64,000 nt of DNA from Flaccisagitta enflata (taxonomy: Eukaryota; Chaetognatha; Sagittoidea; Aphragmophora), in the NCBI GenBank assembly GCA_965153355.1, contig OZ231126.1, positions 94,426,001 through 94,490,000 of the forward strand, written 5' to 3'. A program made the translations under genes and the position numbers. Positions 37,498-48,804 of this stretch are shown piece after piece. Positions within the stretch are counted from its first letter, which is position 1. The number at the start of each line of letters is the position of its first letter. Under the pieces are notes generated by a model. The model was not told the origin of the DNA, did no database searches, and worked only from the letters and a program-made list of their open reading frames with translations.

Positions 37498-38125
37498 CTT
37501 TTGGGCAGCAGCCCCATAGGGGCCGATGACCTCTGCTTTCACACATAGGGGAAATCTCTCCTCCTCCTCCTCCTCCTCCTCCTTCTTCATCCCCCCCAGA
37601 CTCCAGGCCCATATCTCAGACTCAAGGCTCAAATCCCAGCCTGGAGGCTCAAATCCCAGCCTGGAGGCTCAAATCCAAGCCTGGAGGCTCAAGTCCCAGC
37701 CTTGAGGCTCAAATCCCCGCCTTGAGGCTCAAATCCAAGCCTCGAGGCTCAAAACCAAGCCTCGAAGCTCAAATCCCAGTCTTGAGGCTCAAATCTCAGT
37801 CTCAAGGCTCAAATCCCAGCCACAAGGCTTTAATCCCAGCCCCGAGGCTCAAACCCCAGTCCCAAGGCCCAAATCCTAGCCTCTAGGCTCAAATACCAGC
37901 CTCAAAGCTCAAATACCAGCCTTGAGGCTCAAATCCCAGTCTCAAGGCCCCAACTCCAGCCTCAAAGCCCCAATTCCAGCCTCCAGGCCCTAATTCCAGC
38001 CTCGACGCCCAAATAAATACAGCATAGGTCATTGGCCCCTTCGTGGCCACTGCCCCTCTAACCACCTCACACCCTCATACACTCACATAGGGACAACGGG
38101 TACTGCTGACCATCTAACGCTTTTG
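37498..38125 (-). mobile_element. Family C element with a 20-bp GAGGCTCAAATCCCAGCCTG array
   Basis: CTTTTGGGCAGCAGCCCCAT and GATGACCTCTGCTTTCACAC form the left end. A roughly 20-copy minisatellite (37,605-38,010) fills the centre, and CATAGGTCATTGGCCCCTTC, GGCCACTGCCCC and GGTACTGCTGACCATCTAAC form the right end. The arms are imperfect inverses. The leader TTAGATGGTCAGCAGTACCC matches that of the nested copy at 46,377. Confidence 0.8.
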
Positions 38126-38411
38126 CGACTATTAATCACGAAAATCATGCTTAAGTTAAAATCATTTCCACTGAAGCACGACGTCGTGTTTCAGTGGAAT
38201 GAAAAGTAACTATGTAGTGATCTTTGCAATTCGAGCTTCAGTGGAATTGGAAGTGACTGATTTTGTCACAGTACAAAAGATAGTAAAGAGAAAAAGAAAT
38301 TTATGCTTAATTGAAGAAATCAAGAAATCCCCTCCTTTCTTTTCATCTCATTTTATTCCTCCTTTATTTTTTTCATTCCTCTCTATTTCCCCTTGAAGAG
38401 AATTTTGATAT
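38126..38411. repeat. Intergenic DNA with palindrome CACTGAAGCACGACGTCGTG
   Basis: At 38,169-38,203 a near-perfect palindrome of about 34 bp is built from CCACTGAAGCACGA and its inverse. A half-site occurs at 38,236-38,252. The same palindrome recurs near 38,925, 41,003 and 54,187. Confidence 0.75.
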
Positions 38412-38618
38412 AAACAAGGCTGGATACACGGCTACCGAAGTCGCGTGCGGGTGGGCAGGGGCCATATTTGAGGTAACTAGACCATTTGGGCAGGAGCAGT
38501 GAGGACCAAAAAAGAATATCATAAAAAAAGTAAAGTGTGACAGACCAACCGACCGACCGACTGACCGACCAACCAACGGACAAAGCGGGGTGTAGAGTCG
38601 CGTGCACGCGACTAAAAA
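38412..38618 (+). mobile_element. HINE-like element, type A, complete reference copy
   Basis: AACAAGGCTGGATACACGG leads to AGTCGCGTGCGGGTGGGCAG, then ATTTGAGGTAACTAG, CATTTGGGCAGGAGCAGTG, a GACC/GACT array (about 38,540-38,580), AAAGCGGGGTGTAGAG and the perfect palindrome AGTCGCGTGCACGCGACT with an A-run. The length is 207 bp and it is non-coding. This is the cleanest copy for defining both ends. Confidence 0.88.
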
Positions 38619-38997
38619 GACATTTTTTTATTGCTAAGTTTTCGTCATTTTGAAAAAACAATTGCACTTATTTTCCTTCAAAAAGACAAAAAATATATGA
38701 TAGGAAAAGATTTTATGATAAAAGAAAGATAACAAAATGAAGAAAAAGATAAAAATATTCATAGATGATATTTAGAAAAGTTTCTTATTCTTCGGGAGAT
38801 ATTTGCACTCAATCTAAAAAGAAACCTGAGTGACTTTCTATTCATTGCAGTGTGAAAAGAGGTCAATTGCAGTGTGAAAAGAATTCTATAGTCAATCCTC
38901 TGAAGCACGAATTCCAATTCCACTGAAGCACCAGGTCGTGCTTCAGTGGAATGGGCCTTTACTGGCTGAATTTCCAGCTCAGAATTCGTGATTCAAT
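38619..38997. repeat. AT-rich DNA with a second CACTGAAGCACGA palindrome
   Basis: TTCCACTGAAGCACCAGGTC and its inverse lie at about 38,919-38,953, with a diverged half-site at 38,900. Confidence 0.65.
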
Positions 38998-39440
38998 GGA
39001 TAGGCCCTCCCTGGGGCCCCCTTTCCCACTGCCCAAAGCCCCCTTACCCAATCCCCAGAGCCTCCTTAGGCATTCCCCAGGGCCCCAGGGCCCCAGGGCC
39101 CCTTTACCCCATTCCTGGAGACCCCACAATACAAGACAACACAAGACACCCTGACACACCTGAACTTGGAGTCTAAATACAAACAGGCCAAAGTACATGA
39201 GCCCAATGTGGTGGCCGTATAGCCTCTCGAAGAAGCCAGATCTGTACACCTTCCTTTCGGGTAAGACTCCCCGGCAAATAACAACAACAACAACAACAAC
39301 AACCCCTTACCCAATCCCCCGGGAGGCCGGGACTCCCTTTATCACTCCCTGGGGCCCCCTTACCCAATCCCCTGGGGCACCCTTCCCCACTCCCCGGAGC
39401 CCCCTTACCCATTCCCCGGAGCCTCCTTTCCCTTTTTAGA
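38998..39440. repeat. GC-rich minisatellite (CCCAATCCCC/GGGGCCC units) with a short (AAC)n
   Basis: Degenerate units of about 27 bp resemble those at 37,381-37,497. A short AAC run interrupts them at 39,280-39,302. Confidence 0.7.
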
Positions 39441-39769
39441 CCAATTCCCGAGTTTCCTTCTTTCGGTTTTGATCGTAAGTCCTTATCAAGCAGACGAAGA
39501 TGCCAAAATATTCAAATTGAGTCCAGAAAGCAGAAGGCAAGAGTAAAGCCAAGTACGGAAAAGAGGGGGCTAATTGAAGGAAGAAAGATTTTTGTGCTAA
39601 TTAGACAGAAGACCAACGCAAATGCATTAAGATACGGAATGAGGAAAAAAAGACAAACTGATACTGATTAGAAAGTCGTCTGGGCACATTGATTGAGTGA
39701 CTTGAACGGCGGAAGAAAAATCGAAGGAATAGATAAGGAGAAATGGGAGGAAGAAAGGGAATTAAAGAA

Positions 39770-40262
39770 GAAAAAAGGAGAAAAAAGATAATAGAAAAAA
39801 GAAAAAAGAAAAGCGAAAAGAGAAAAAAGAAAAAAGAAAAAAGAAAAAAGAAAAGAGAAAAAAGAAAAGAGAAAAGAGAAAAGAGAAACGAGGAGAAAGG
39901 AAAGTGAAAGGAAAAAAGGAAAAAAAAAAAAGAAGAAAGAGAAAAAGAAAAAGAAAAGAAAAGAGAAAAGAAAGAGAAAGAGAGAGAGAGAAGAGAAGAG
40001 AGAGAAGAGAGAAAAGAAAGAAAAGAAAAAAGAAAAGAAACAGAAAAATAAGAAGAAAAGAAAAAGAAAAAGAAAAAAAGAAAAAAAGAAAAAGAAAAAG
40101 AAAAAGAAAATAAAAAAAATAAAAAAAAAATAAAAAAAGAAAAAAAGAAAAAAAAAGAAAAAAAGAAAAAAAGAAAAAAAGTAAAAAAGAAAAAAAGTAA
40201 AAAAGTAAAAAAGTAAAAAAGTAAAAAAGTAAAAAAGTAAAAAAGTAAAAAAGTAAAAAAAA
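39770..40262. repeat. A/G-rich low-complexity tract, (GTAAAAAA)n at the right
   Basis: AAAAGA-type repeats grade into a GTAAAAAA/GAAAAAAA array ending at 40,262. The 221-codon Phe-rich minus-strand frame is low complexity, not a gene. Confidence 0.95.
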
Positions 40263-40462
40263 TCAATCTACCTGTGATATGTCATGTTTGTGTTTCTTTT
40301 TTAATGATACAGAAGTGGTCCCCATTGACAATTTAATCACTGAAACCTTAGCCAGGTTTGTCTAAGCTTGGGATCAAAGGTCTATCACTCTTTTTCAGGC
40401 TGCATCCCTGAAAAGATTGAAAAAAGGCCCCTTGACTCTCCCACAAATCGTTTCCGGCATGG

Positions 40463-40822
<360 letters not shown>

Positions 40823-40997
40823 TCTCTTATTGAGTTGATCTGGGCCAATCCTTTCCACACATGATGTCAGAAATAAAAACAAACAAAAAAACAATATCCA
40901 AACCAAAATAAACAGATCCATAGAATTCCATATGGAGCTCAGACGGCCTATTCACTGAATCACGAAAGAAAATCTCAAAATTGGGCCTGTCAAGACT

Positions 40998-41095
40998 AAT
41001 TTCACTGAAGCACGACTTCGTGCTTCAGTGAAATTGGTATTCGTGATTCAGTGGATTGATGCCTAACTTCTGTTCGTGCATTAGTGGAATGATAC
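40998..41095. repeat. CACTGAAGCACGA palindrome copy
   Basis: TTTCACTGAAGCACGACTTC and its inverse form a palindrome at 41,001-41,036. Further half-sites (CGTGATTCAGTGGA, GTGCATTAGTGGAA) follow. Confidence 0.7.
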
Positions 41096-41197
41096 TTAAC
41101 CTCCAATTGCGATTCATTGAGAAATAAACTCACCCTTGTCTGCTCTCCGTATAGGCTGGTGAATTTTCAGTAAGTGGAGGAAACTGGTATGGCATAA

Positions 41198-41201
<4 letters not shown>

Positions 41202-41287
<86 letters not shown>
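41202..41287. repeat. (TG)n microsatellite
   Basis: A pure TG run. Confidence 0.98.
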
Positions 41288-41288
<1 letters not shown>

Positions 41289-41394
41289 ACACAATAAACT
41301 GCCAAGATTGGGTAGTCTTGTTTTATGGAGCCTCCGTTGGAGAATGAAAGAGAATACCGTCGGAGAGCGATAGAAAGAAAACCGTTGGAGAATG

Positions 41395-41437
41395 AAAGAA
41401 AGAAAGAAAGGAAAAGGAAAGAAAGAAAGAAAAAGGA

Positions 41438-41521
<84 letters not shown>

Positions 41522-41524
41522 AAA
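41395..41524. repeat. (AAAG)n microsatellite abutting a HINE 5' end
   Basis: AAAG repeats run directly into AACAAGGCCGGATAC. Confidence 0.97.
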
Positions 41525-42318
41525 CAAGGCCGGATACCCCGTGTTCAATCTCAAAGTCGGAAAAGTAAAAGCTTTCAATTTCTAAATGCAACCAGTCAGT
41601 GATTTCAAATCATTTTTCAATGGTAGTAATATGGTTGACGTTTTTTGTATAAAAATTTCATTGGTCTAGCCTCAATAGTTTGCCCACAACATCAATTCTA
41701 AGTAAAACAAGAATATAAAGTTTGAGCTAAAAAACTCTCATTTCAATCATGATAGTTTATCTTAAAATTGCTAAAATTTCTAAACGAATTGAAGTAAAAA
41801 TGTCAGATTGGTCTCAAATTAAGTATAATTTGAAGATGTTTATATCTAAGACCAATCTGGCCCCGATTATCAAGCTGTTTGAAAATTTAAGGCAGAATAT
41901 TGAAAAACAATGTTGATAAAGATATGAGTTTTTGAGCTTCAACTGTAAATACTTGTTTTACTTCAAATTGATGTGGTGGACAAACTATTTGAGCTAGACC
42001 AATGAAATTTTTACACAAAAAACGTCAAACATAATGCTACAAGAGAAAAATGGTTTGAATTCACTGACTTATAGTGTTTAGAAATGTAAGCTTTTTACTT
42101 TCCCGACTTTGAGATTGAACACCCTGTACACGGCTACCCAAGTCGCGTGCAGGTGGTCAGGGGCTGTATTTGAGGTCACTCAAACATTTGGGCAGGAGTA
42201 GTGTGGCCAATGACAGTAAAAACAAAAAAAAACTAAAGTGTGATGGACCGACGGACAGACCGATGGATGGACAGACCGACAAAGCGGGTTGTAGAATCGC
42301 GTAGCACGCGACTAAAAA
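41522..42318 (+). mobile_element. HINE-like element, type A, interrupted by a MITE
   Basis: AACAAGGCCGGATA is separated from CACGGCTACCC by a 590-bp insertion. After the insertion the element continues with AGTCGCGTGCAGGTGGTCAG, GGTCACTCAAACATTTGGGC, a GACC/GACG array and AATCGCGTAGCACGCGACT with an A-run. Removing the insertion and one TA restores the contiguous leader order. Confidence 0.85.
41537..42126. mobile_element. MITE with long TIRs and TA target duplication (Tc1/mariner-like)
   Basis: Inverted arms of at least 170 bp begin CCCCGTGTTCAATCTCAAAG on the left and CAGGGTGTTCAATCTCAAAG (inverse) on the right. TA flanks both ends (41,535-41,536 and 42,127-42,128). TA duplication and CAGGG-type ends suggest a Tc1/mariner relative. 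The interior (590 bp in total) has no ORF. Confidence 0.85.
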
Positions 42319-42458
42319 GACCCATTGATTAAAGCTCGATTAAAATTGTGTATCAATTGCTCGAACAAGACAAAAATCCTTGAAGGAAAGTTGCTTTTCA
42401 TTTATTCAGAAAACGGCAATAGGAACCTCTCTCTTACATATATTTTTGTTCTAAAAAA

Positions 42459-42961
42459 CAGGTCGCCCAAGGGCAATACGTGGTCAGCGATACCCGTTGC
42501 CCTGCTTTGCATGGTTCTAAATCGGGATGAGAGGCAGGGCAGCGGCCCCGAAGGGGACAAAGTCCTGTAAAACACAGGGGGACTTTCATTTGTCCATCCC
42601 CCCCTCAGGCCCTCTCAGGCCTGCAATCTGCCCTCTCAGGCATAAAATCTGCCCTCTCAGGCCTGAAATCTGCCCTCTCAGGCCTTGAATCTGAGAGAGA
42701 AGATTTCAGGCCTGGGAGGGCAGATTTTAGGCCTGAGAGGATGGGTAACAGGCCTGAAAGGGCAAATTTCAGGCCTGACAGGGCAGATTCAAGGCCTGAG
42801 AGGGCAGATTTCAGGCCTGAGAGGACAGATTTTAGGCCTGAGAGGGCAGATTTCAGGCCTGAGAGGGCCTTGGGGGGGACGCACGGACGGACGAACGGAC
42901 GAACAAAAGTGCCCCTGAGTTCTACAGGACTTCGTCCCCTTCGGGGCCGCTGCCCAAAAAG
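42459..42961 (+). mobile_element. Family C element with an inverted 21-bp minisatellite
   Basis: The leader CAGGTCGCCCAAGGGCAATA is followed by GTGGTCAGCGATACCC and GCCCTGC. Arms GGCAGCGGCCCCGAAGGGGA with AAGTCCTGTAAAACACAGGG (from 42,538) are inverse to those ending at 42,956, and the element ends in GCCCAAAAAG. Between them are about four units of CCTCTCAGGCCTGAAATCTG, then about nine units in the opposite orientation, then an ACGG array. Confidence 0.88.
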
Positions 42962-43143
42962 CCTGAAGAGAAACAGTTTAGCTACCATTCAACTTCACGG
43001 TTCTTTGTCCCTTCATGCTGTCTGCTCATAGACATTTTTACTTTTTCCGCTCTGCCACATACTTTAGTGTGGGCTTGTTTCTCGATTTGCAATTTTTTTC
43101 GGTCCGTAAGTCCATACACCCATACGTTCGGTGGTCGATAATG

Positions 43144-43144
43144 C

Positions 43145-43220
<76 letters not shown>
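43144..43220. repeat. (TG)n microsatellite
   Basis: A pure TG run beside the following family C copy. Confidence 0.98.
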
Positions 43221-43223
<3 letters not shown>

Positions 43224-43608
43224 CCCTGCCTAAGTAGGTTGTGCTTGTAGTTGAAGGGGAAACAGGCCAGCGGCTCCAAAGGAGTAGATTACCTATGCTT
43301 TCACACATATGGGGAATTTTCTCCTTCTCCTCCTCTGGGATCTGGGCCTCTTGGCTGGGATTTGAACCTCGAGACTGAGATTTGGGCCTCAAGGCTGGGA
43401 TATGGGCCTCCGGGCTAGGATTTGGGCCTCAAGGCTGGGATTTGGGCCTCAAGGCTGGGATTTGGGCTTCGAGACTGGGGTTTGGGCCTCAAGACCTCAA
43501 GACAGGATTTAAGGGGGGGGGGGGGGGGGACGGAGAAGAAGGAAGAGAAAATTTTCCATATGTGTGAAAGCATAGGTCATCGACCCCTTCAGGACCGCTG
43601 CCCAAAAA
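43221..43608 (+). mobile_element. Family C element with a 20-bp GGGCCTCAAGGCTGGGATTT array
   Basis: CCAGCGGCTCCAAAGGAG with CTATGCTTTCACACATATGG (left) is inverse to CATATGTGTGAAAGCATAGG with CCCCTTCAGGACCGCTGCCC and AAAAAG (right). The array lies at about 43,330-43,500. It is related to the 37,498 copy. Confidence 0.8.
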
Positions 43609-43951
43609 GGGTAATGACCATCTTTAAAAAGTATTGTGCGCGATTAAGACTCTTCTTCCCATTTCCGTTAGAGCTTAATGCGCCTTCTCTGCTGCCAGGA
43701 TGTTTGTGACTAGATCCCGTTCAGGCGATAAACCCATCTTTCTGAGGAAAAAACATAATAGCTGAATGATTTGTGGAAAAAAAATTACTCTATTGATGAT
43801 GATGATATAGACTGAGATCGAGAAACAGATAAAGAGAAAGAGGAAGATAAAGAGAGAAAGACTAAGGGTAGTAAGACTAAGACTAAGAATATAGGGAGGC
43901 GAATCATTCCAACGGCGAAGGATTCGAGGCGAATTCGTCACCCAACCATTT

Positions 43952-44195
43952 CTTTTAGTCACGTGCACGTACGTGACTCTACACCCCGCTTTGTCCGTCC
44001 ATCGGTCGGTTGGTTAATCGGTAGGTCAGTTGGTTGGTTGGTCGGTGCGTCCCCATTTTACTTTTTTTATCAATTTTATTTCTTTAAGTCATTTCAAGTC
44101 ATTTTATGGTATACTAAGTCAATCTAAGTCATTCTAATTCATTCTAAGTCAATCTGTAAGTCTCGCACGCGACTTATAGGTGTTGGCCTTGTTTT
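43952..44195 (-). mobile_element. HINE-like element, type D
   Basis: Plus reading: TTTTAGTCACGTGCACGTAC, CTACACCCCGCTTTGTCC, a GGTC/GGTT array, TAAGTCATTC-type repeats, CTCGCACGCGACTTATAGG and GGCCTTGTTTT. Both ends are present. Confidence 0.8.
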
Positions 44196-44280
44196 CTTTC
44201 CTAATGCTTAAAAACATTTTACTGCTTTGAATATGATGAAAACACTTCTCTTACCCATATATGCATTTCATTTGTTTTGT

Positions 44281-44474
44281 TTTTAGTCATGTGCACGCGA
44301 CTCTACACCCCACTTTGTCCATCGGTCGGTCGGTTGGTCGGTCCGTTGGTCGGTTGGTTGGTCGGTCCCCATTCTACTTTTTTTTATCAAATTTATTTCC
44401 ATTAAGTCATTTTAAGTCATTCTAAGTCAATCTGTAAGTCTCACATGCGACTTATAGGTGTTGGCCTTGTTTTT
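44281..44474 (-). mobile_element. HINE-like element, type D, first of a head-to-tail pair
   Basis: This is the same order as 43,952-44,195 (TTTTAGTCATGTGCACGCG ... CTCACATGCGACTTATAGG ... GGCCTTGTTTT). The CATG variation appears in both the 3' palindrome and the 5' motif. The 5' end shares its T-run with the 3' end of the next element. Confidence 0.82.
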
Positions 44475-44641
44475 TTTAGTCGCGGACAAGCGACTCTATA
44501 AGAGGCTTTGTCCGTCCGTCCGTCCGTCGGTTGGTCGGTCGGTCGGTCCGTGAACACGAGTCGAAAAGTGGAAAAACATGCATTTCCGCCCCTGCCCAAC
44601 CGTCCGCGACTGGTATTGGCCGTGTATCCGGCCTTGTTTTT
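44474..44641 (-). mobile_element. HINE-like element, type B, second of a head-to-tail pair
   Basis: Plus reading: TTTAGTCGCGGACAAGCGAC, CTCTATAAGAGGCTTTGTCC, a CCGT/CGGT array, CGAGTCGAAAAGTGGAAAAA, CCCCTGCCCAACCGTCCGCG, and CCGGCCTTGTTTTT. The element is complete at about 168 bp. Confidence 0.85.
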
Positions 44642-44887
44642 AATGCTAGCGGCTAGAACACTGAGTCATAGAATAATGAGAAAAGAATCCTTGATAATCC
44701 TCGATTATTGCTCGAGCAATTGATATTTTAGTTTTAGACCAATTAATCATCGACCAAAAATGTTTTTGCTCGCTAACATCACTAGTTGTACTAGCTCTAT
44801 TTGTTTAAAATGATGATATTTTTAAGCGAGCACCCCTATAATCTGTTAAATGAATGGATTTCAAAATTCTAGATTTTAGGTGCTGTG

Positions 44888-45098
44888 TTCATTGGTCGGT
44901 TGGTCGTTGGTCAACTGGTCGGGTAACGCATTCGTTTGACGGTCAACCCGGCGCACCTTATTGGCCTACTTGGCTTTGTTTCTTAAAAAGAATGAAAAAT
45001 GTATTTGGCTAAAGGATACTAAGAACCAGGCAGGATAAATGGCAATCCAGTCGCAGACGGATGGGCAGGAGCAGTAATGAGAACCCCCTCGCAATTCA
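44888..45098. mobile_element. HINE-like fragments (type F 5' end; degraded 5' end)
   Basis: 44,888-44,985 reads GGTCGGTTGGTCGTTGGTC ... AACGCATTCGTTTGACGGTC ... TTGGCCTACTTGGCTTTGTT, the type F leader on the minus strand. 45,028-45,096 reads AGGCAGGATAAATGGCAATC with AGTCGCAGACGGATGGGCAG, a type B leader on the plus strand. Confidence 0.6.
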
Positions 45099-45366
45099 GC
45101 TAGGTCATCAGACCTAAGTCGCTTGCGCCAGCACTTTCCAAAAACGTCAGTCAGACAGACTAACAATTTTTCTTAAAGACACTTTAAAGGGCCATTAACT
45201 CCACGAAGTTACTTTTCTACCAGTCAGAGACATAAAAACGCTTTAAAAAGCCCTTAAATTTAAAACAGGTTTGTGATGGATGGACGGACCGACAGACCAA
45301 CAGACCAACAAACTCACAGACTGACCGAAAAGTGGCTTATAGAGTCGCGTAGCACGCGACTAAAAA
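45099..45366 (+). mobile_element. HINE-like element, type E, complete
   Basis: CTAGGTCATCAGACCTAAGTC with GCTTGCGCC at the 5' end matches the 27,467 end. ACTTTAAAG blocks, a GACC/GACA array and AGTCGCGTAGCACGCGACT with an A-run complete it. Confidence 0.75.
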
Positions 45367-45524
45367 TCTTACGGACCGACAGACTGATGGAGCGTTCCTG
45401 AAAAAAGTAGAGATTTGCTACTCTTTAACGTATTTCACAATTGAAAAATATTGGTCTCATTCTGGATTCGGTCTGAAAATTCTATGGGGACTTCGTAATT
45501 TTTTGAGCTGCCATACATCCATGA

Positions 45525-45712
<188 letters not shown>

Positions 45713-45831
45713 TTCTCTGAGTGTATCGCAGTCAATTTTTTGTGTGTATTTTTTTAGTCATACACCCATTCGTCTCTCCACTCTCCTTTCAAATTTTTTT
45801 CTGCACTACTCAAGTTCATAATTCGTTGTAT

Positions 45832-46074
<243 letters not shown>

Positions 46075-46268
46075 AGTCAAATTAGGCTCAAACGTTAATG
46101 CGTTTATAACAAAAATCAGCCCTTAAAAACTAGGGATGTGGTGGCAGAAAAATTATGCCGCTTTCAGCCTTCCAACACTTCCGTTTCCGCTCCCATTTTG
46201 CAGTTCAAATACTAGTAGCTATCGCATCCTCCAAATTGGAAGCTGTCAAACGCTTCCACATCCCTTCT

Positions 46269-46765
46269 AACAAGTGACGCGGGGTCACAATATCATTGCG
46301 GATGGGTGGGCAGGGGTATCCAACCCCATCCACACCCCAACCCACCTCCAACACTCAAACATACACAATAGTTGCAAAAGCGTTAGGTGGTCAGCGGTAC
46401 CCGTGCCCTTCCTAACTTGATTGTTCTTGAAATTAACAGAGGGAGCAGGGCAGTGCAGTGGCCCAGAAGGCCTTGAGGCTGGGATTTGGGCCTTGAGGCT
46501 AGGATTTGAGTCGGGGAGGGGGGGACGGATGTAGAAGAAGAAGGAGAAATTTCCCCATATGTGCGAAAGCATAGGTCATCAACCCCTTCCGAGCCGCTTC
46601 CGAAAAAGTTTCTAAAACGCTCGTTTCCCCACTCTTCAACTCAATGACTATTTCCAAGTCCAACGGATGGACCAACGGACGGACAGACGGATGGATGGAG
46701 GAACAGATGGGCAGACAAACGGACGGACAAAGCCTCTCATAGAGTTGCGTGTCCGCAACTAAAAA
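46269..46765 (+). mobile_element. HINE-like element, type B2, with a nested family C element
   Basis: AACAAGTGACGCGGGGTCAC, ATTGCGGATGGGTGGGCAG and CCAACCC form the 5' part. TCCCCACTCTTCAACTCAAT, a GGAC array, CTCTCATAGAG and AGTTGCGTGTCCGCAACT with an A-run form the 3' part. They are separated by a family C copy at about 46,377-46,608. The undisturbed order is seen at 31,790-32,020. Confidence 0.82.
46377..46608 (+). mobile_element. Family C element inserted in a type B2 element
   Basis: GTTAGGTGGTCAGCGGTACC, GGGCAGTGCAGTGGCCCAGA, only two to three units of GGCCTTGAGGCTGGGATTTG, CATATGTGCGAAAGCATAGG and CCCCTTCCGAGCCGCTTCC with AAAAAG. It has a short array and diverged arms. Confidence 0.78.
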
Positions 46766-47290
46766 CTGTCATTAGGACAAGCTTCAAGATCGTATAGAAT
46801 TTCTTGTTCATGCACTTTATAAGAAACAAGAAATTCCGCCCTTAATTATTCCTTGTCATAATAAGATTACATTTGGTTCGTTCAAAGTTTGCTACAACAA
46901 TTTTACGTTGAATTTATGAGACTTTTAAATGATAATGCAATAGACAACAACGTTGTTATGTACTGTGACTACTGTCCCGCAAAATTCCCTATTCTGGCTT
47001 TTCATGTGCGTTGTTGCACATCTACAGTACAATGGTAGTATCCTGCGTAAAGATGGAACAAGGCCTAACTCGATATTTTTTTAGCACAAGAGGGTGTATA
47101 GAAGATATTTGCAAAGTTTCAACTCATTAGGACAATATCTAGCAAATGAACTTTTAATTTGAAAAATATCATTCTTTGCCATTTTGACGTAGTTTCCAGC
47201 GGCTGGTTTCAAGTCAAACTTTGCTAAATCGAACCTCAACGAGAGCATGCACATGCCAATTCGGCGTTTTTTGCTCGCCAGTAAGGAGTA
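46766..47290. other. AT-rich intergenic sequence
   Basis: Nothing was recognised in this stretch. Confidence 0.5.
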
Positions 47291-47571
47291 TTTTTTTGTT
47301 GCGGACACGCAACTATATAAGAGGCTTTGTCCATCTGTCCGTCCATCCGACCAACCGTCCGTCCATCTGTCCATCCATCCGTCTATCTGTCCATCCGTCC
47401 GTCCGTCCGTCCGTCCGTCCATCCATAACGCACAAGTCAAAAAGTGGGAAGACAAACGTTTTAGATAATTTTTTTGATATGTGTGTCGGTAAAGGGGCAT
47501 GGGGTGTAGATGGGGGTTGGATGACCCTGCCCACCCGTCCGCAACGATATTGTGACCCCGCGTCCCTTGTT
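47291..47571 (-). mobile_element. HINE-like element, type B2, complete
   Basis: Plus reading: TTTTTTTGTTGCGGACACGC AACT, ATATAAGAGGCTTTGTCC, a CCGT/CCAT array, GTCAAAAAGTGGGAAGAC, CCTGCCCACCCGTCCGCAAC and ATTGTGACCCCGCGTCCCTT GTT. Both ends are intact. Confidence 0.85.
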
Positions 47572-47795
47572 CTTTTGTTTGTGATTATCGTTAAGCAACA
47601 AGGACACCACTAAAATAAGCAACATTTAGTGCTCCAATGAAAGCAAGATAAGATTCTCGGCAAATAAGCTTTATACTTTTCAAATAACTTTTCAATCATG
47701 GTAGATTGTCTTACTAGTTTTGCATTTAACTTTAGCTCATCAGAGACATATCCAGTCAACGGAATGAATAGTAAAATTAGTATCTAAGTATCAAA

Positions 47796-48370
47796 CAGGT
47801 CGCCCAAGGGCAATATGTGGTCAGCGATACCCATTGCCCTGCTTAAAGTGATCGTGAATTGGAGTGAGGGGAAGCAGGGCAGCGGCCCCAAAGGGGACGA
47901 AGTCCTGTAGAACACAGGGGGACTTTTGTTCTTCCTGCCTGAAGAAGTGGATGAGATGCTATGGAGGGCTGACTGAAGGCCTTCAAGAGCCTAAACTGAG
48001 GTCTAAGAAGGATGATGTAAGGCCTGAGAATGCAAATTGGAAGCTTGAGAGGGCTGCTTGGAGGCTTGATAGAGCTGGAAAGGCCAGAGGACTGATTTGA
48101 AGCCTGAAAATTGAGGCTTAGATGGCTGATTAGAGGCCTGAGACCCAGGTTTGAGGCCTGAGAAGTTGGTTTTGGAGCCTGAGAGGCCAGATTTGAGGCC
48201 TGAGAGGCTGGATTTGACAGGCCAGATTCGGCTGGATTTGACAGGCCAGATTTGAAGCCTGAGAGGCCTGATGAGGGGGGGGGATGAAGAAACAAACATA
48301 CGAATGAACAAACGAAAGTCCCCCTGTGTTCTACAGGACTTTGACCCCTTCGGGGCCGCTGTCCAAAAAG
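47796..48370 (+). mobile_element. Family C element with a 21-bp GAGGCCTGAGAGGCTGGATTT array
   Basis: The leader CAGGTCGCCCAAGGGCAATA is nearly identical to the 42,459 copy. Arms GGGCAGCGGCCCCAAAGGGG with AAGTCCTGTAGAACACAGGG are inverse to CCCCTGTGTTCTACAGGACT with CCCCTTCGGGGCCGCTGTCC and AAAAAG. The minisatellite lies at about 47,970-48,275. Confidence 0.87.
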
Positions 48371-48804
48371 TCAAAACAATTCACTAATACACGAGAAAGT
48401 TCATTGAATTATGAGAAAATGGCTGATAAATTGAATGAATTTCATGAAATTATGAAAGAGGGAAACCGCCAGCGAAATGATGTTTTTTTTTTTTTTGAAA
48501 ATTGAAGAGACAGAAACTTTTACTGTAGGTGTGGCTGCATATGCAATGAGAAAACACATAATGCTACAAAGCCTCATATACTAGATTTTCAAATCGCAGA
48601 AAATGTTTTGAAACACTTAAAAACTCATCTCATTCATCATTCATGTTACTCGTCGATTCATTCATTATCATATTCAGCTCTAGTTATATTTAAAAAAGCC
48701 AGTTCGTCAGTCTGTCTGTCGGTTTGATACTCTAGAGGGAAAAATCGGAGAAAATGTTTAAAATCTCAAAAAAACTCATCTTTTTCATCATTCATGTTAA
48801 TAGT
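48371..48804. other. AT-rich intergenic sequence
   Basis: A GTCAGTCTGTCTGTCGG patch near 48,706-48,722 may be a decayed HINE array. Nothing else was recognised. Confidence 0.45.

Noticed and set aside
39601-40266. 221-codon Phe-rich membrane-like frame
   Set aside because: It is low-complexity A/G-rich DNA read on the opposite strand.
42605-43031. Open frames with RPERADF repeats
   Set aside because: They are produced by the 21-bp minisatellite in a family C element and read through on both strands.
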